NCBI GenBank assembly: GCA_007644065.1
Contig: VJWN01000005.1
Span: 310,001 to 374,000 of the forward strand
Direction of reading: 5' to 3'
DNA: 64,000 nt
From: Margaritispora aquatica
Taxonomy: Eukaryota > Ascomycota > Leotiomycetes > Helotiales > Discinellaceae
The notes beneath the pieces are model-generated. The model was not told where the DNA came from, did no database searches, and saw only the letters and a program-made list of their open reading frames with translations. The position numbers were made by a program, and so were the translations under genes. This document shows positions 44,442 through 57,900 of the stretch, piece after piece. Each line of letters starts with the position of its first letter. Positions within the stretch are counted from its first letter, which is position 1.

Positions 44442-47119
44442 GATGATATGAAAACAAAGTCTATGATGATAAGAAAGAACTGGGATCGGATGCGAGAGTG
44501 ATATGAGACCACAGAAGGCTTGGAAATCGAGAGATGTAAAGCTATGAAATATGAAGAATTACAAGATAGAGACCAGCTACCCAAGAAAGTGAATATGGGT
44601 CTGGAAGCAGTGGGCGAGCTGGTGGTTTTGTGTATGAGGCGCGCGCCAGCGACGGTTTCTAATTTGAGACTGATTTGAGGCTACTGTCCAGAATCAGTAA
44701 AGGTTGGGAGATGAGAAGGAAAGATATGGCGTTGTCAGCCGGGGGAAGTAGAGGAGGGTTCACCTGGTCGAGACTAGAAGGCAAATAGTGTGTCTTGCTG
44801 CGTGGCTTGAGACTTGTGATAGGTGATCGGCTCTGATACTAGAGGCCAGAGATGGGTCGAAAATAGACGCTGAGCACTTGGTGCAGGAAAGGTCTTATTC
44901 GTTAAGGTGGGTTTTCTGGAGTTGCTTTTGAATTTGACGATCCAGACGGCGGTGCAAAAACGAGGCTGAAGAAGGACGACGTGATGCTTTTCTTTGTGTT
45001 TTTAATAGAGATGATGTCTTGCGACTGCGCAAGAGGAAGTAAGTTCAACACAAAGAGCAAGTAGGTTTCTCGAGTCGAGTGCGCAAGATTTTCCTTGAGA
45101 AGTAACTTCGGACTTTCGAGGAACAATACAAAGAGAGAGAATGGGCATTGTTCATTTTTGGCGCCCACACTCGCGGACTCAAGTCTTTGGGACCTTTGGG
45201 CGGGCAGGCGGGGAAGCTCATCGCCAGTGAAGACAGTCAGCTTCGCGCCTGGTGAACCCATGTCGCATATCCTGCAAGGTCAAGAAGTGTGAAGATGGGC
45301 GACTCTCCATGGTAATTGGACAATGACCTCTCTGCCCCTGTTGACATTGGTGTGGTATCGAGTGAGACTGATGGCGATCTAGCGCTGTGGTTGGCGGTAA
45401 GGAAAGAGAGGGCTAAGAAAAAAGCGGGAGAACAACATTATCCACTATGCGGACGCTGCCACTGTTCACTGTACTGTATGCCCACGGACTCTTCCCAGTG
45501 CCTCCAGTATGCACTTGGTCCCTGCTTTGTGCCTGCCATGCGTCTGTGATAGGCTAATCAAGGAAACTTGTTCATATTTCCGCTTGAAAGTTTCGACGAA
45601 TGATTTGCATGAAAGATCCATGAGAGATCCAACCACCCCGGAAAATCTCGAGCGGTAAAAAGACATGAGCAAGTCATTTCTGCTCTCTCTCGGCCCGGCT
45701 TGGTCCTCAAAAACATATCCAATGTCGTTGTGATTGCGGTCGCATACAAGGCCGACCAGGATCGCGTGTGGCAACTGTTCTACAGTGTTATGTTCTAACG
45801 ACATAGATATCTTGATGACAGAAGGGTTGCCGAATACTCCGAATTAATTTCTGATGTAAGCTTTGCAGAACGGAGAAGCTTTGACTTTGCAGTAATGTTT
45901 TAGCGCTGATTGTTCCCCCCAAAGGTGTATGATTTTTCAATACCCGGTGGGTGCACAGTCGCTGTCATGTGCTGACAAGGAATCCCAACTGGACCGGAAG
46001 ACCCCAAGCGAAAAAGTCAAAGAAGACATCAGCGGAGGGGAAGCGAATCCTATCAGATTACCGACCACCTTCTTTAGCCTTCTCAAGCACAGTTCTATTT
46101 AAAGAAACCGCGTGCATGACCTACCTTAGTTCGTATCTTAAGGCTCTATTTCGAAAAACGTGCAGAATCAAGGTCGGTGGGGAACATAACGGAACCAAGA
46201 ACGAGACCTGTCGAAGAACAAACGTGTAGGTAAGTAAGTGCCGTAGATTCGGGTCCACTAAGGTTATCAAGTTATTGGTCTCGAAAGCGGTTGCAAGGAT
46301 GAATTAAAGATAAGTTTTGTTGGTCCCAGGATCCAAGATCCAACGGTGTTTGACATCCGACCTGTTTCTTCGCCTGGCCCTGCTTCGTGGCGGGAAAGCG
46401 GATGAGGCGTGATATCCCGGAATGGGTGAGACTGGAACTACTCTCGATTCTTGTGCTGAGGGAAAGGTTTGTGTGACCTACATTGATTACTGAGTGCTTA
46501 GTTCTTAGTCAGAAATCAGATGTCGGTACAGCCGGACAGTGACTTGCTTCAGGGAAACTTGATCCTTCGCTCCTCAAGATCTTGTTACTTCTCGTAAGCT
46601 TGCAAGTTATATAGCGGCTCCTTGGTAGCTTATGCTGTGACATTTCAGTATCACCGAAGGCCAGTGTGGTCTCTGTCGTTTCGGGCATGCGTCATCAGGA
46701 TGATCGAAATCCAGCAAAGTCAACCAGCGGGTTGCATAAGTGGTCTTGTAGCAAGAGGCAGTCTACTATTCGAAAACGCTGCCATTGATCATAAGTGGAT
46801 ATTCCATCCGGCCATATATCTGGTCTCACAGCCCACAATTCTTTTTACGAAGCTTCAGCCCTTAAGAATAAATACATATATTAGTCTTCTTGAGGCAGGT
46901 GAAACAACCGAAATCAGGCTACGACATATATAGTCACCAAGAAATGCAAACGAGATCTGCACACACTTTCATAAATTAGCATGCTTGTTGAAAATTGTTG
47001 AATTTTTCGAAAACTACGTTGGCTAAACCCACGAGTATGTCGGGGTATCTATCTCGTCACGTCATTTTTTTCGTCTCGTCTCGTATTGTTTCATCTCACA
47101 AAGATCATATAAAATCATT
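44442..47119. other. Gene-poor region, 2.7 kb
   Basis: Holds the promoter of the HAM-8-like gene and the 3' UTR of ADE17. Several ORFs of 70-110 codons (for example 45466-45804 and 46622-46933) lack introns, homology-like motifs or composition typical of the genes here. Nothing supported. Confidence 0.5.
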
Positions 47120-48954
47120 CTAATGATGGAAAAGTCGGATGCTCTGCTCAACAAAGGTAATGCCCAGCTTCTCGGCAGTCTCGAACACAGCAGAGTCATT
47201 CTGGCTTCCACTTGGTGCTGCGATGTACTTGGCTCCAGATCGTCCGGCTCGGTAAACATTGTCAATGAATGGGAACTAGACCTTGTGTTAGCACATAATC
47301 AGACAGGCATTTCCAGAAGACTTACAAAGGCATCACTGGACACAGCAACATCGGTAAGCTTGCTGAGCCATTCCTCGCGCTCCTCGGAGGTGAAAGGCTT
47401 GGGGACTTCCTCAAAGAAAGCCTCGTATCCTTCACGCTCTGGTCCATCCTTTGGCAGCTCTCCACTCACCAAAAGGTCAATGGCGTTGCTTTTGTCTGGT
47501 CTCTTAGTGCCCTTCTTCCACTTGATTCCTAGTACGCGAGGGTTGAATCTCAACCACCAATTGTCGGCTTTATCACCTGCCAATCGAGTGCAGTGAATGC
47601 GAGATTGCTGACCAGCACCCAAACCAATGATTTGGCCATTCAAGGCATAACACACTGAGTTGCTTTGGGTATACTTGAGTGCGATTGTAGCGACAGTCAT
47701 ATCCCTCAAAGCAGATTCTGGGAGAGGTCCCGACTCCTTGGGAGTGATAATGGAGGTGAAGGACTTAGGCGAGATTTGAATATCGTTGCGACGTTGTGTC
47801 AAGGTGATGCCATACACGGTTCTTGACTCTTGAGTCGAGGGTGTGTATTCAGGATCCATCTGGAGGACGAGATACTTCCCACCCTTCTTCTTCTTCAAAA
47901 TCTCAAGAGCAGCATCTTCATAACCAGCAGCAATTACACCGTCAGAAACTTCTCGAGAAATGATCTTGGCAGTTGGGACATCGACGATATCACTCAAGGC
48001 AATCATGTCGCCAAAACTGCTCATGCGATCAGCTCCACGAGCACGAGCGTAAGCTTGAGCAAGAGGCGAGTTCTCCAATCCCTCGATATCATCCACCATG
48101 TAGACCTTTCTCTCTTCTGGGGTGAGAGGAACGCCAATAGCAGCACCTGCAGGTGAGACATGCTTGAAACTGGCAGCAGCTGGGTGGCCAAGTGCAGCCT
48201 TCAGTTCCTTAACCAATGGCCAAGCATTGAGCGCATCCAAAAGATTGATATATCCTGGGGATCCGCAAAGAACCTTGTATGGGAGAGCTCCAAACTTGGT
48301 GAAAGCTGCGGCTGGCTTTTGGTGAGGGTTGGCACCATATCGGAGAGCCATTTGTTGAACTCCATCGCCAGCGTATTGCTTGCGGAAGAAGTCAGAGATA
48401 GACGCATCATAATCCGCAGTGTGTTCGAAAGCCTTAAGTGCGTACAAATCCCTGCTACGCTTGGTGACCTCTCCCTTCTCAAGCTCCAGTAAGAATTCTG
48501 GGTAGTCGGCAGGATCGCTGAGGATGGTGACTCTGCCGTGGTTTTTGGCAGCAGCTCGGATTAGGGTAACTCCTCCAACATCAATCTCCTCAACAGCCTC
48601 TGGGATTGTAACATTGATTTTCGCAACAGTATCCTTGAATGGGTAGAGATTGCAGATAACATAATCAACCTTGTTGATGTTCTGCTCTGCGAGATCCTTT
48701 TCATCGGAGGCAAGGTCGCGTGCGAGGATCCCAGCATGGACGGCTGGGTGAAGAGTCTTAACTCTACCTGCCAACATTTCGGGAGCGTGGGTGATGGCAG
48801 AGACATCCTCAACAGCAAAACCAGACTCTCTGATCATCTTTGCGGTACCTCCTGAAGCAAGAAGGCGGACATCGTGCTTGATGAGACCCTTTGCAAGATC
48901 CAACAAGCCAGTTTTGTCATAGACCGAAATGATAGCAGTTTTGCGGCCAGGCAT
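47120..48954 (-). CDS. ADE17: Bifunctional AICAR transformylase / IMP cyclohydrolase
   Basis: Two exons, 48954-47326 and 47275-47120, with a 50-bp intron (GTAAGT, branch GCTAAC, GTCTAG), encode 594 aa, the normal full length. The N-terminal 200 residues are the IMP cyclohydrolase (MGS-like) domain: [46 protein letters not shown] and YVICNLYPF. The rest is AICAR formyltransferase: [13 protein letters not shown], the catalytic Lys-His of [16 protein letters not shown], then [28 protein letters not shown]. Exon 2 supplies the conserved end ([28 protein letters not shown]). It catalyses the last two steps of purine synthesis to IMP. Confidence 0.97.
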
Positions 48955-51229
48955 TTTGGCTGTTTGGTTGAACTGGTCTAATTAAGGATAAGAATCTGCG
49001 ATCCTCGAGGAAGCTCTCAAAATTATGGGGTTGCTTTTGGAGAAATTTTGCGGATGGATTGAAGGAGGGTAGGAAAATATGGCGGGGTCAATTCCGAGAA
49101 ATAAATATTTCTGGCGGGGTTGGTCGGGTGAAGAGAGAAAACAAGAAGCTAAGCTGGTGGCTTCTCGAAAAGATTTTGGATTGAGTCAAACTTCCAGATA
49201 TCAATTTATTTTGTAGCTACGCAGGATTCAAGAAAGTGAATCTGATAATGATTTCAATTTCAATTCCAATTCACAATGGCGGGGTGAATTGATGAATGAA
49301 TGCAGCAAAAAAAATGAATTCGATGGAGGGGTTCCAATTATCAAGTCGTGATTTTGAGACGAGGCTAGTCCACGTTAAGCTAGCTCCCATTGGCGAAAAA
49401 ACCACATATAAAAATATTTTCGGCTGGCAACAAATCCTTTCTCTCTTCATGAACAACGCAAGATGATTAAATTCATCAGTACGCTCTCAATAAAAGCAAT
49501 TCCCGTGAGCAACCCGTCGTCCTCGTGACGATGTGAGGTTCCATGACCTTTGGAATCCGTCAGCAGAGTGGAGAGAAGTTGGACGACCCTGGGTGCAGCG
49601 TTCTTCAGACTATGGAGAGGGGTGCAAAGGTTGACCGTACATATCAAGCAGACAAGCAGAAGCTTTTATTCCGAGTGTGAGAAGAGAAGAAAAGAAGAAT
49701 TTATGAGACCGTGAGAGTTGACATAGGATCGGAAATGTGTCGGAAGCTACAGCGTGTATGAATGAGCCGCAACTAGGTTCGCAGATTTGGATGTTTGCGT
49801 GTGACAGCAAAGCTTTTCTCGTGAATATGGTCTGAATACCCATCAGTATTTAATGATCTCTCGGTGTTCTAGGCAGGGATTTCGCGTCACATAATCTGCG
49901 GCTGCATGATTCTTCTCCGAAAAGTCTTGTGAGGTCGTCGTGGTTCATATCCACCTTCCACTTTTTCATTTGTTCGCATTTGAATTCGCACGAGTACGCT
50001 GCAGCCAACCAGGACTCTTGCATTCAAAGGGATCACAAACGAGCGATGAAGTCAAGTCTCCCTATCACACAATTTCAGCCACAGCGATGAACATAACGAT
50101 CGTCACTTTCTAGTCCTCAGTGGAGTTTGAACATATATAGTGGTCGACGCGTGTATCAGAGAGATTCATCCAATCTCAACGATAAGCTGCTTCCCAGCTC
50201 AATCCCTCCTGGCTCCATTCGCGGCCCTTCCACCATTGGATCAGCAACTTCGAAACAACGGCAAGCAAATCACTGCTCGAATGGAAGTATGGCAATCGAA
50301 TGAAGCCGCGAACCCAGAACATTTGCACGGCTGTGAGTGGTGTCGCTTGCGCGGGGGTTTGTATTGATGAATTAATTGTTATTGGCACTTTATGCATGGA
50401 TCCAAGAAGCACAATCTTGATAACAACGCTCTGCCCACGTCGTCCATATCGATTGGACTTGGGGACCCATCACCGGCACCGAAGTGCGGAGCGCTTTGCC
50501 TTCAAACAAGAGATTGACGAGCTAGGGCAGAGGCGTTGACTTTGAGGCGTAATTTACAGATATCTGGGGTCCAGGCGCAGGTACCCGCCATCACTTGTTG
50601 ACGTCCTGCATTCATGTGCACACTTGGAAGCTCCTATTGAAGCTCGATGTTAGATTTTAAAGACAATTTGAATCTCAAGATAGTCTCGCTGATTATGGCG
50701 TAAGTGCTCTACAAAAATATCGCACTTTACAATCTCTTTTCAATTCTTTAGCCCAAATACACCTGCCTCTTCCTCCGTAGATTTCAACTCCTCCATTGAG
50801 AAAGCTCCGGAGTATGAGCAGGGTCCTTGATAACGAGTGGCGTAAAAACATATGGGGGGTAAACATCGACTGCTTGAAGTTGAGTGTGGCTCTGATGAGG
50901 AGTGGAGTCCTCCGCCATGGATTCTTGCAAGGACGAGTAAACTCTCATCTCCGCTTGGTGGGTCAATCCAATGTGCATCTCTCCAGGGGAGGAGGGAGAC
51001 GTTGCTTACAGTCACGGGCGACGACGACAGTGGGCATTGTTGGACGTGTACATATATGGGTATCCCTCTTTGCAATTCTGACCTTCTCTCTTCACCCACT
51101 CACCCACACTCTTTTAAAGACCATACATAATATTCGCTCTCTCACTCTTTCAACTCTTCTACAACCCTTCTACCACCTTTCAAACCATCTCAACTAAACA
51201 AAACCCTCAAATCACCAACCTCAGCCAAA
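48955..51229. other. Divergent intergenic region, 2.3 kb
   Basis: Contains the ADE17 promoter at the left and the promoter of the small anchored protein at the right. ORFs in between (49447-50539) show no gene-like features. No repeats noticed. Confidence 0.5.
51051..51229 (+). promoter_or_regulatory. Core promoter and CT-rich leader of the small anchored protein gene
   Basis: A TATA-like CATATATGGG at 51051-51060 is followed by about 165 bp of almost G-free C/T-rich sequence up to ATG 51230. Long pyrimidine tracts around the transcription start mark strongly expressed genes in filamentous fungi. The exact start site cannot be read. Confidence 0.5.
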
Positions 51230-51618
51230 ATGCAGTTCTCCCAGATCATCGCTGTCTTCGCCGTCATGGCCGCCTCTGTTTCAGCTGTTGAGTAAGTGAC
51301 TTCATCCGGCTCAAAGATACGAAGCGAGCTTTCCACTAACAAGCCTCTAGGACCGTCACCGTCTACGCTTGCGCTTCATCCACCGCTACCACTGCTGGTG
51401 TTGCCTCCTCCACCGCTGTTGTCGCCAGCACCGGCGTTGTTACCGCACCAACCTCCACTGGATCCCCAATCGCATATGCCACCGGAGCTGCTTCCCTCAA
51501 CGGTGTCTCCGCCCTCGGCATGATCGTCGCTGGTGGTGTCGCTCTCGTACGTTTCCTCCCACCATACCCTACTTGACCTTCCAAGCGAGCCATTACTAAC
51601 CAAACACAGTTCTTGTAA
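51230..51618 (+). CDS. Small secreted GPI- or membrane-anchored surface protein
   Basis: Three exons, 51230-51291, 51351-51546 and 51610-51618, encode 88 aa. The last exon is only 9 bp (Phe-Leu-stop). Residues 1-19 are a signal peptide (QFSQIIAVFAVMAASVSA). The middle is Ala/Thr/Ser/Val-rich and probably O-glycosylated (SSTATTAGVASSTAVVAST). The C-terminus is hydrophobic (LGMIVAGGVALFL) right after small residues, the usual GPI-attachment pattern. A cell-wall or plasma-membrane mini-protein is inferred. Codon use is highly biased (GCC, GTC, TCC), suggesting strong expression. Only one Cys (YACAS) is present. Confidence 0.8.
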
Positions 51619-52598
51619 GCGTTCACTTGACCTTACTCGGACCTTCGATGGCGTCAGACTGGCGTTATAACTCTTTAATACGACGCATGCCATGACCTCT
51701 TTTTCGATTCTTTGATGGTTGCGAGATACCCAAATCTGTACGGCATGATGTATAGTGTTGTGTAGGTTTTGGGGAAGGATGTGGTGTTGTAGAGATGTAG
51801 GACGAGCTTTGACGTCTGCAATCTCTTGTACATAGAGTCATTGCAAGAATCAAACTTGATAGACGAAACCTTGCCGTGTCTGAGTGCTTGCTTGAGTGAC
51901 GTGATTTGGTCATGAATCCTTCCAAAACAAGTTCTAGATAGTATGAACATGAAATTGTAAATTCGCCATTACATAGAACTTCTGTTGCGTATACTTGCTC
52001 GTACATAGCCTAAGGAAGTATATGAAGAATAAAGAGAAATACAATGCAACAAGATAGAATGAACGAGACTAAACCGATATTTTAGCAAAACAAATTGATC
52101 TATTAATTCAACCAAGCTGACCATGCAACGAATGCGAAGCACATATGAGTATTGCACTTCAAAGGCCCCAGTGTTTCTATAGAATTGCACGTGAAACTTG
52201 CAGAAGTTCGTGATTGAGATTTCGATACAGTTCTTAAAATAATGAAGACGATTCTCATTGCCTAGCAAAAAGAGAGAGCAACATAGGCAAAATTTCCACT
52301 CGAAAAGTACCGCATCGTGGATTCCGGTCAACAGGCATGAAACACAGGCCATAGTTATCAAATATGTCAAGACCTTATGATTTATTTGGTACTTTGTTAA
52401 ACCATCCACTTGGATGAATCAGCATGTCAAAAACGTAGATGGAATAGAAAAGTAGAAGTGTCGCCCCATCCAAAATCCTGACCGCGTCGTGCATCGCCGC
52501 CTGAACAAGTCGAACCTAGCGGCAACTTCCTTCGTGTTTGTTCATTCCTAGAAACGAACAACTACTATTCACACTCTCTAAGTACAACACCGTGCAAA
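51619..52598. other. Intergenic, 980 bp
   Basis: AT-rich. A 146-codon minus ORF (51969-52409) is Leu/Cys/Ser-rich with no protein-like order and is treated as chance. Confidence 0.5.
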
Positions 52599-53783
52599 AT
52601 GTCGAAAACTATCGAGGTTGCCTCTATGGCACAGTTCAACGGTATCCTCAAGGACTCAAAGATCGTAGTAGCAGATTGTAAGAATGCCCCTCCAACCCCG
52701 CCATCCAAATTTGGATTTGTCAGTGGGATGGACATGAAGCTTCACATTTGTGAGTACTGACAGCTTCAAGTCCACGCAGATTGGTGCGGACCATGCAAAG
52801 CTATTGCCCCTATCTATGAGTCGCTCTCGAGCCAGCTATCCAGGCCGAAGCAAATGACGTTCACGAAGATCAATGTCGACAACCAAAAGGAGATCGCAAG
52901 CAAGTACAATGTCACCGCGTAAGTCTACACAGGAGCTATGGATAGGATACTACATTGGACTGGATATATGCTTATGATATTGCGCTTCTAGTATGCCAAC
53001 ATTCATGGTCTTCGAGCAAGGCAAAATGATTGAAAAAGTCCAAGGCGCAAACCCGAAGAAGCTACAAGAACTCGTACAGAAGCTTGCGGCACAAGCTCAG
53101 AGCGGATCTAGTTTCGAAGGCTCAAGCAGTGGAAGTAGCAGCTGGCGCATTGGAGAGCTACCAAGAGGATATGGGGATGTCACGGATCAGGTCGAGATCA
53201 AGGGCTTGGAGGTACTGAACTCTAATGATAACGTAAGGGCTCTGATCAGCGCTGGGAAGCCATCTGGTCTGCAGAAGGGCAAGGCGGTTGGTGAGAAGGA
53301 TTGGGTAGAAAGCGACACAGATGAGCAGCTTATGCTGTATATGCCTTTCCAGGCAAATCTCAAGGTCCACACTTTACAGGTTTGTGCCAGTTTCGACATT
53401 AGTGGTATTTGTGCTGACAATCGCAGATCACCTCCCTACCACCCACAGCAGGCGATGACGAAGACGAAGACGAAGAAGTTCCCATGCGACCCAAGACGAT
53501 TCAAATATACCACAACAGCGCGCACGCTCTAGGATTTGACGAGGCAGAGGATATTCCAGCTACACAATCGGTGACTTTGACCAGCAAGGATTGGGATTCA
53601 ACCGGCACTGCGACCATAACCCTGCGGTTCGTTAAATTCCAGAACGTCACAAGTCTGGTGCTCTTCATTGTGGATGGTGATGGAGATGGAGAGAAGGTGC
53701 GTGTGGATCGTGTACGGATCATTGGTGAGACTGGTGAGAAGAGAGAAATGGGCAAGTTGGAGAAGATTGACCATGATCATTGA
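52599..53783 (+). CDS. TXL1: Thioredoxin-like protein with PITH domain (TXNL1/Txl1-like)
   Basis: Four exons, 52599-52677, 52771-52918, 52992-53379 and 53427-53783, encode 323 aa. Residues 1-110 are a thioredoxin fold with the active site ADWCGPCKAIAP and the cis-Pro strand YNVTAMPTFMVF. After a Ser/Gly linker the PITH domain follows (DVTDQVEIKGLEVLNS, DEQLMLYMPFQANLKVHTLQ, ARPKTIQIYHN-like strand, RFVKFQNVTSLVLFI). TXNL1 binds the 26S proteasome lid through PITH and gives it redox activity. An acidic insert (DDEDEDEE) lies within PITH. All introns are phase-consistent. Confidence 0.95.
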
Positions 53784-54997
53784 TCGTTGGTGGTATATAC
53801 CTTTGGTTTTACACGCATTCGGGTCTGGGGAATTCGACCCCACATAGGCGGCGTTTTCAGAAAGACAATTGCATGACGGGCACTGGAAAATGATTCACGA
53901 ATTACTTATATTGTTTACGCTTGATATCTATCTCTGCAACCCTTCTCGTGCCGTCTGCCACATGTAGTCTCTGCCTTCAATCGTGTACCCTACACACGTC
54001 ACTACCAAGGCCAAGTCAAGTGAACAGAAAAATATCCTAAAACCACCTCAAAACACACAAACAAGAAAATATATGTCCAACCACCTCACCACGCACCAGA
54101 TCCCCAGCGACAGGACACAAAGCAACACGAGCCCGTAAAGACAAATCGCATCACCCGCGTACACCGTCAGGTCAACCGATCTGGCTCGCAGCAAGGGTTA
54201 AATCCAATTGGTAGTAAATTTGCAATTAGGTTTTCGTTCTGTGACAAGACTGACGCTCGAATTTATGATAATTTGACTTCACACCATTGAGAGAGGCGTT
54301 TCGAGCAACACGGTTGTCTTGTCGCCGCACGATTTTTCGAAAGAGGGTTCGGGGAGGGTCGGTTCTTATACTTGCGAGGAAAGAATTTCGAGGGTGGGGC
54401 GCGCTAGTGATGTCAGGTGATGGATGAAGGTGGGAATTGGTCATGTGATTCTTGGGAAAGTTCAGTCGGACGTCAAATGCTTTCATGAAAGAAAAATGTT
54501 ATATTCTCTTTATAATCTTTGAGTATTTTGAAGCGATCTCGGGGTTTGGAGTCAATTCGGCTAGTGCTGTTCTGACCACAACATATATGCCGTCCATGGA
54601 TATTTCAGTTGAAGAATGTGCTATCTTCAGGTTGAGATTTCCTGGTCCAATTTAAACATCAGAGAAGACGCCGAAGATTTAGAGAGTGTCAGGTGGTGTT
54701 GAATTCTTGTATCTTCCCTCGAGTTGCTTCGATGGTCAAGAGTTGTACACATTTCTGTTGCAGTGGTCTGGGGCATGAATATTAGATCATCTTGTGAACT
54801 GAGTCTCTTACTTCTGTTCACTTGGTTTGATAATCTGCAAGTACAGGTACGGCAAAAATGAAACCTACCGAAGATGCCTATTGTAGAGAGACTTGAGACT
54901 TTCTTGGAATATTATTTTGATCAGTGACTGAATTAGGAAAGCACACCGAAGACAATTATGTGTAATTCAAATTCGTCTATCCAAGAAACCTATCATA
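53784..54997. other. Intergenic, 1.2 kb
   Basis: No gene supported. The part 54000-54220 is A/C-rich, and the right part is AT-rich leader of the next gene. Confidence 0.5.
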
Positions 54998-57900
54998 ATG
55001 TCTAAACTTTTTAGACATAGAGGTAAGATTTATCAATATGCTTTATCCACATTACTTACCCAGAATTCGAATCCGTCGTCGTCTTCGTAAACGCAAGCCG
55101 AGTCCTCCGTCTCCCATTTCCATGACAGATGGCGCAGGAGGGTCGAAACCAGCAAAGGAGCACGCTTTGAAACCAGTTGCTGATATACCCGTATACTGGG
55201 GAGCCCAAAATGTCCCAGAGCTTCCGAGATCTGGATCATTAAGAGAAATTCAAGTTGGAAAGAGTCCACCACCAGTTCCAATTTTCGTCTTGGACGGCGA
55301 CATCGAGGCAAAACCACAACCCAGCTTGGCCGAAAGAACATACGATTCCAGAATTGCTCCAAGCACCCCAACGAGTCTTGTTCGCTCAGCAAAGTCCAAG
55401 CCTACACAATTGGGTTCCTTTAAGCCGAATATAGGTGTTTATCGTGATGGGAAGGCATTCGCACGGAAGAGTCAACAATCGTTACGGACAATAAGTCGAT
55501 ACTCTTCACATTCTAGAGATCGCAGATCAGCAGCGCCGTCTATCCAGTCCATTGTCAGATCAGTTCTATCAGATGCTCCCTCACGGTCTCCGAGTCAAAG
55601 AAAAGCTCTAGCTCAGTTCACCAAACAGCTTGTTCGATATGCTCAACAGGCCAGACAACTACCTACCGTACCCAAGCGAGAGCTCATAGAATCGCGTTCT
55701 GCCACGACCATCTCTGTCAAGACAATCAAAGAGCTTGAGCCCTACCGAGTTCAATTCGCAACTGCTGGGCTAGCGGTCACTTCCAAGGAACAGCTTGGAA
55801 GAGAGCGGCTCTCAGGGTTGTCAATTCGTGCATTAGATGGGAGGAGAGATACTCAGTATGGAACAAAGGATCCACCTCGTGCAATAACGTACAATATACC
55901 TATCGTAGACGTGAAGAGGAAGCAACCAGTATTTAAGAAGACAAAACAACCATCTTTCGCTTCTGGTTCAACCGGAACAACAGTCATTGGGTTTACACCG
56001 CCCCATGAAAAGAGCTTACCAAGAACGAATCGACCAAAAGAAGCTTCGTCTCTTTCGAGTAGCCATACTGTTTTAGGTTTCACACCTCCGCATGAGAAAT
56101 TTGTTGCTAAGCCATCATCCTCTTCGAAAAAGAACCCAGAGATTGTACAAGCATTTCGAAAGCAAGAGAACTATTCACCGTCATCGGTGGGGCCATTGGT
56201 CGTTGAGAGAGTTTTATTCCACGAAGTGCATCCTGACGATGTGCTCTTTAAGGCATACTCTGCAACGCCATCAGTGCCGAGAAGATCAAGCTCACGTCCA
56301 GCACCTTCAGCCAAAACAAGATTAGAAGAGACTATCTCCGAGAAGTCAGCAGCTCCGTCAATTCAGAGTGGCAATACTGTTGTTGTGACACGAGCAGTGG
56401 ATCAACCCTTCGGGCTGCCCAAGCCAGCTGAGCAGTTCAGATTCCCAACGGTTCCTGAACAGCGATTGCAAGAGCTCAAGGCTCCTGCTTTGGCACTAGA
56501 AACCAAAGTTCAGATTGAGCGCAACAAAAATATTGCCCCAAGAGATGCAAATGCTGAAAATGTTGAGATACCTCGCTACAATCCTCCATCACCAACTCGA
56601 CTTCCTCCCTCACCACCATTGTCTTCGTCTAGACGTTCTGGTGGTGCAGGTGACAGATCACGAATGACATGGAGCAGAAAGGACGCAATTCCATTGAATG
56701 TCGATACTGTGGACTCACCACCTCCTACAGTAGCTAGAAGAACATCGGCTCAACTTCCTTTTGTCGAGATGCCTACATTTTTACAAGATCGACAAGATCC
56801 GGAAATAAGAAGATCATTATTTTCAATGCTCGTGGATGATCAAAGGACGCCTGTTGAGAAGCAAAAAGCATCAGCAGCATTACTAACGGCAAGGAAATCA
56901 GTTTCAGTTAAGAAAGGTATTGCACGAATGGACTCAATGGTTGGACTTGTTATGCAAGATCCAACTGAGACAAGCGAGCGAGCACCAGGTATCGGCAATG
57001 TAGAAATACCTCGAAGATTGAGTTCAATAACGCAAACAATTCGTGTGCCGGCAACATGGTCACCTGTAGATTGGACAAAGGGTACTGCTACGCAGGATCT
57101 CGCTGAGGGAGTAGCACCTGCAGAGAATCCTATGCCAAAGATCCTAGCAGAGACTCCCACTAGGAAGTCAATAAGAAGATCTCGAATCAGGTGGATGGGA
57201 GACAAAACTGTCAGGGATGTTGAAATCGAGCTTCCCTTTGTCAAGAATTCAAGACCTGTATCGCCTCCGCCTTCACCACCACAGACCCAAGAAAGGACAA
57301 GCAACAAGCAAAAGCAAAAGCAAGAAAAAACATACGTAGATCGAGGGATACAGTATGAAGCTCCATCTGCTGTAGGAACTCCTCTGATAAAGCGAAGAAA
57401 ACATGCCTGCGCTTCAGGTTCATTCAAATGCGACCAATGTACGCCAGCTGATACACCTTCGCCTAATATTTCGTCCAAGACAGCTGTCATATCTTCGGTT
57501 AGAAGAGTGTATGATTACTTGGGCAGTGAGAACCGACCAGAGGAAGTTAAAGCTGCTGAACCACTCGACACAGAGGAGGATGCTGAGGAGTTTATACAGA
57601 AGAGATTTGTGAATGCCAATACTGATGAATGTTCCAAGCAATTCCCTATTGCCGATCCAGAGAAGAGATCATCTGTACCACGTATATTTGATGGGCCTAC
57701 TTTATCTGCTCGCTTAGCGAGTAAACAAAAACGCATCGAAGACGATCCACCTCAATCAGAACGTTTGCCTCCTAGACTGAATATCCAACAACCACAGCTA
57801 AAGGATTTCGCCTCACCTGCTCCTGACAACCCCTCAGAAATGCCATCTCCTCCGAAGTCTTCCCCGAGTTACGACACTCAAGTCTTCAAAGGTCTACATG

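Noticed and set aside
51969..52409. 146-codon minus ORF
   Set aside because: AT-rich sequence without protein-like order, no intron and no recognisable motif.
55033..55392. 119-codon minus ORF
   Set aside because: Antisense of the long disordered-protein gene.
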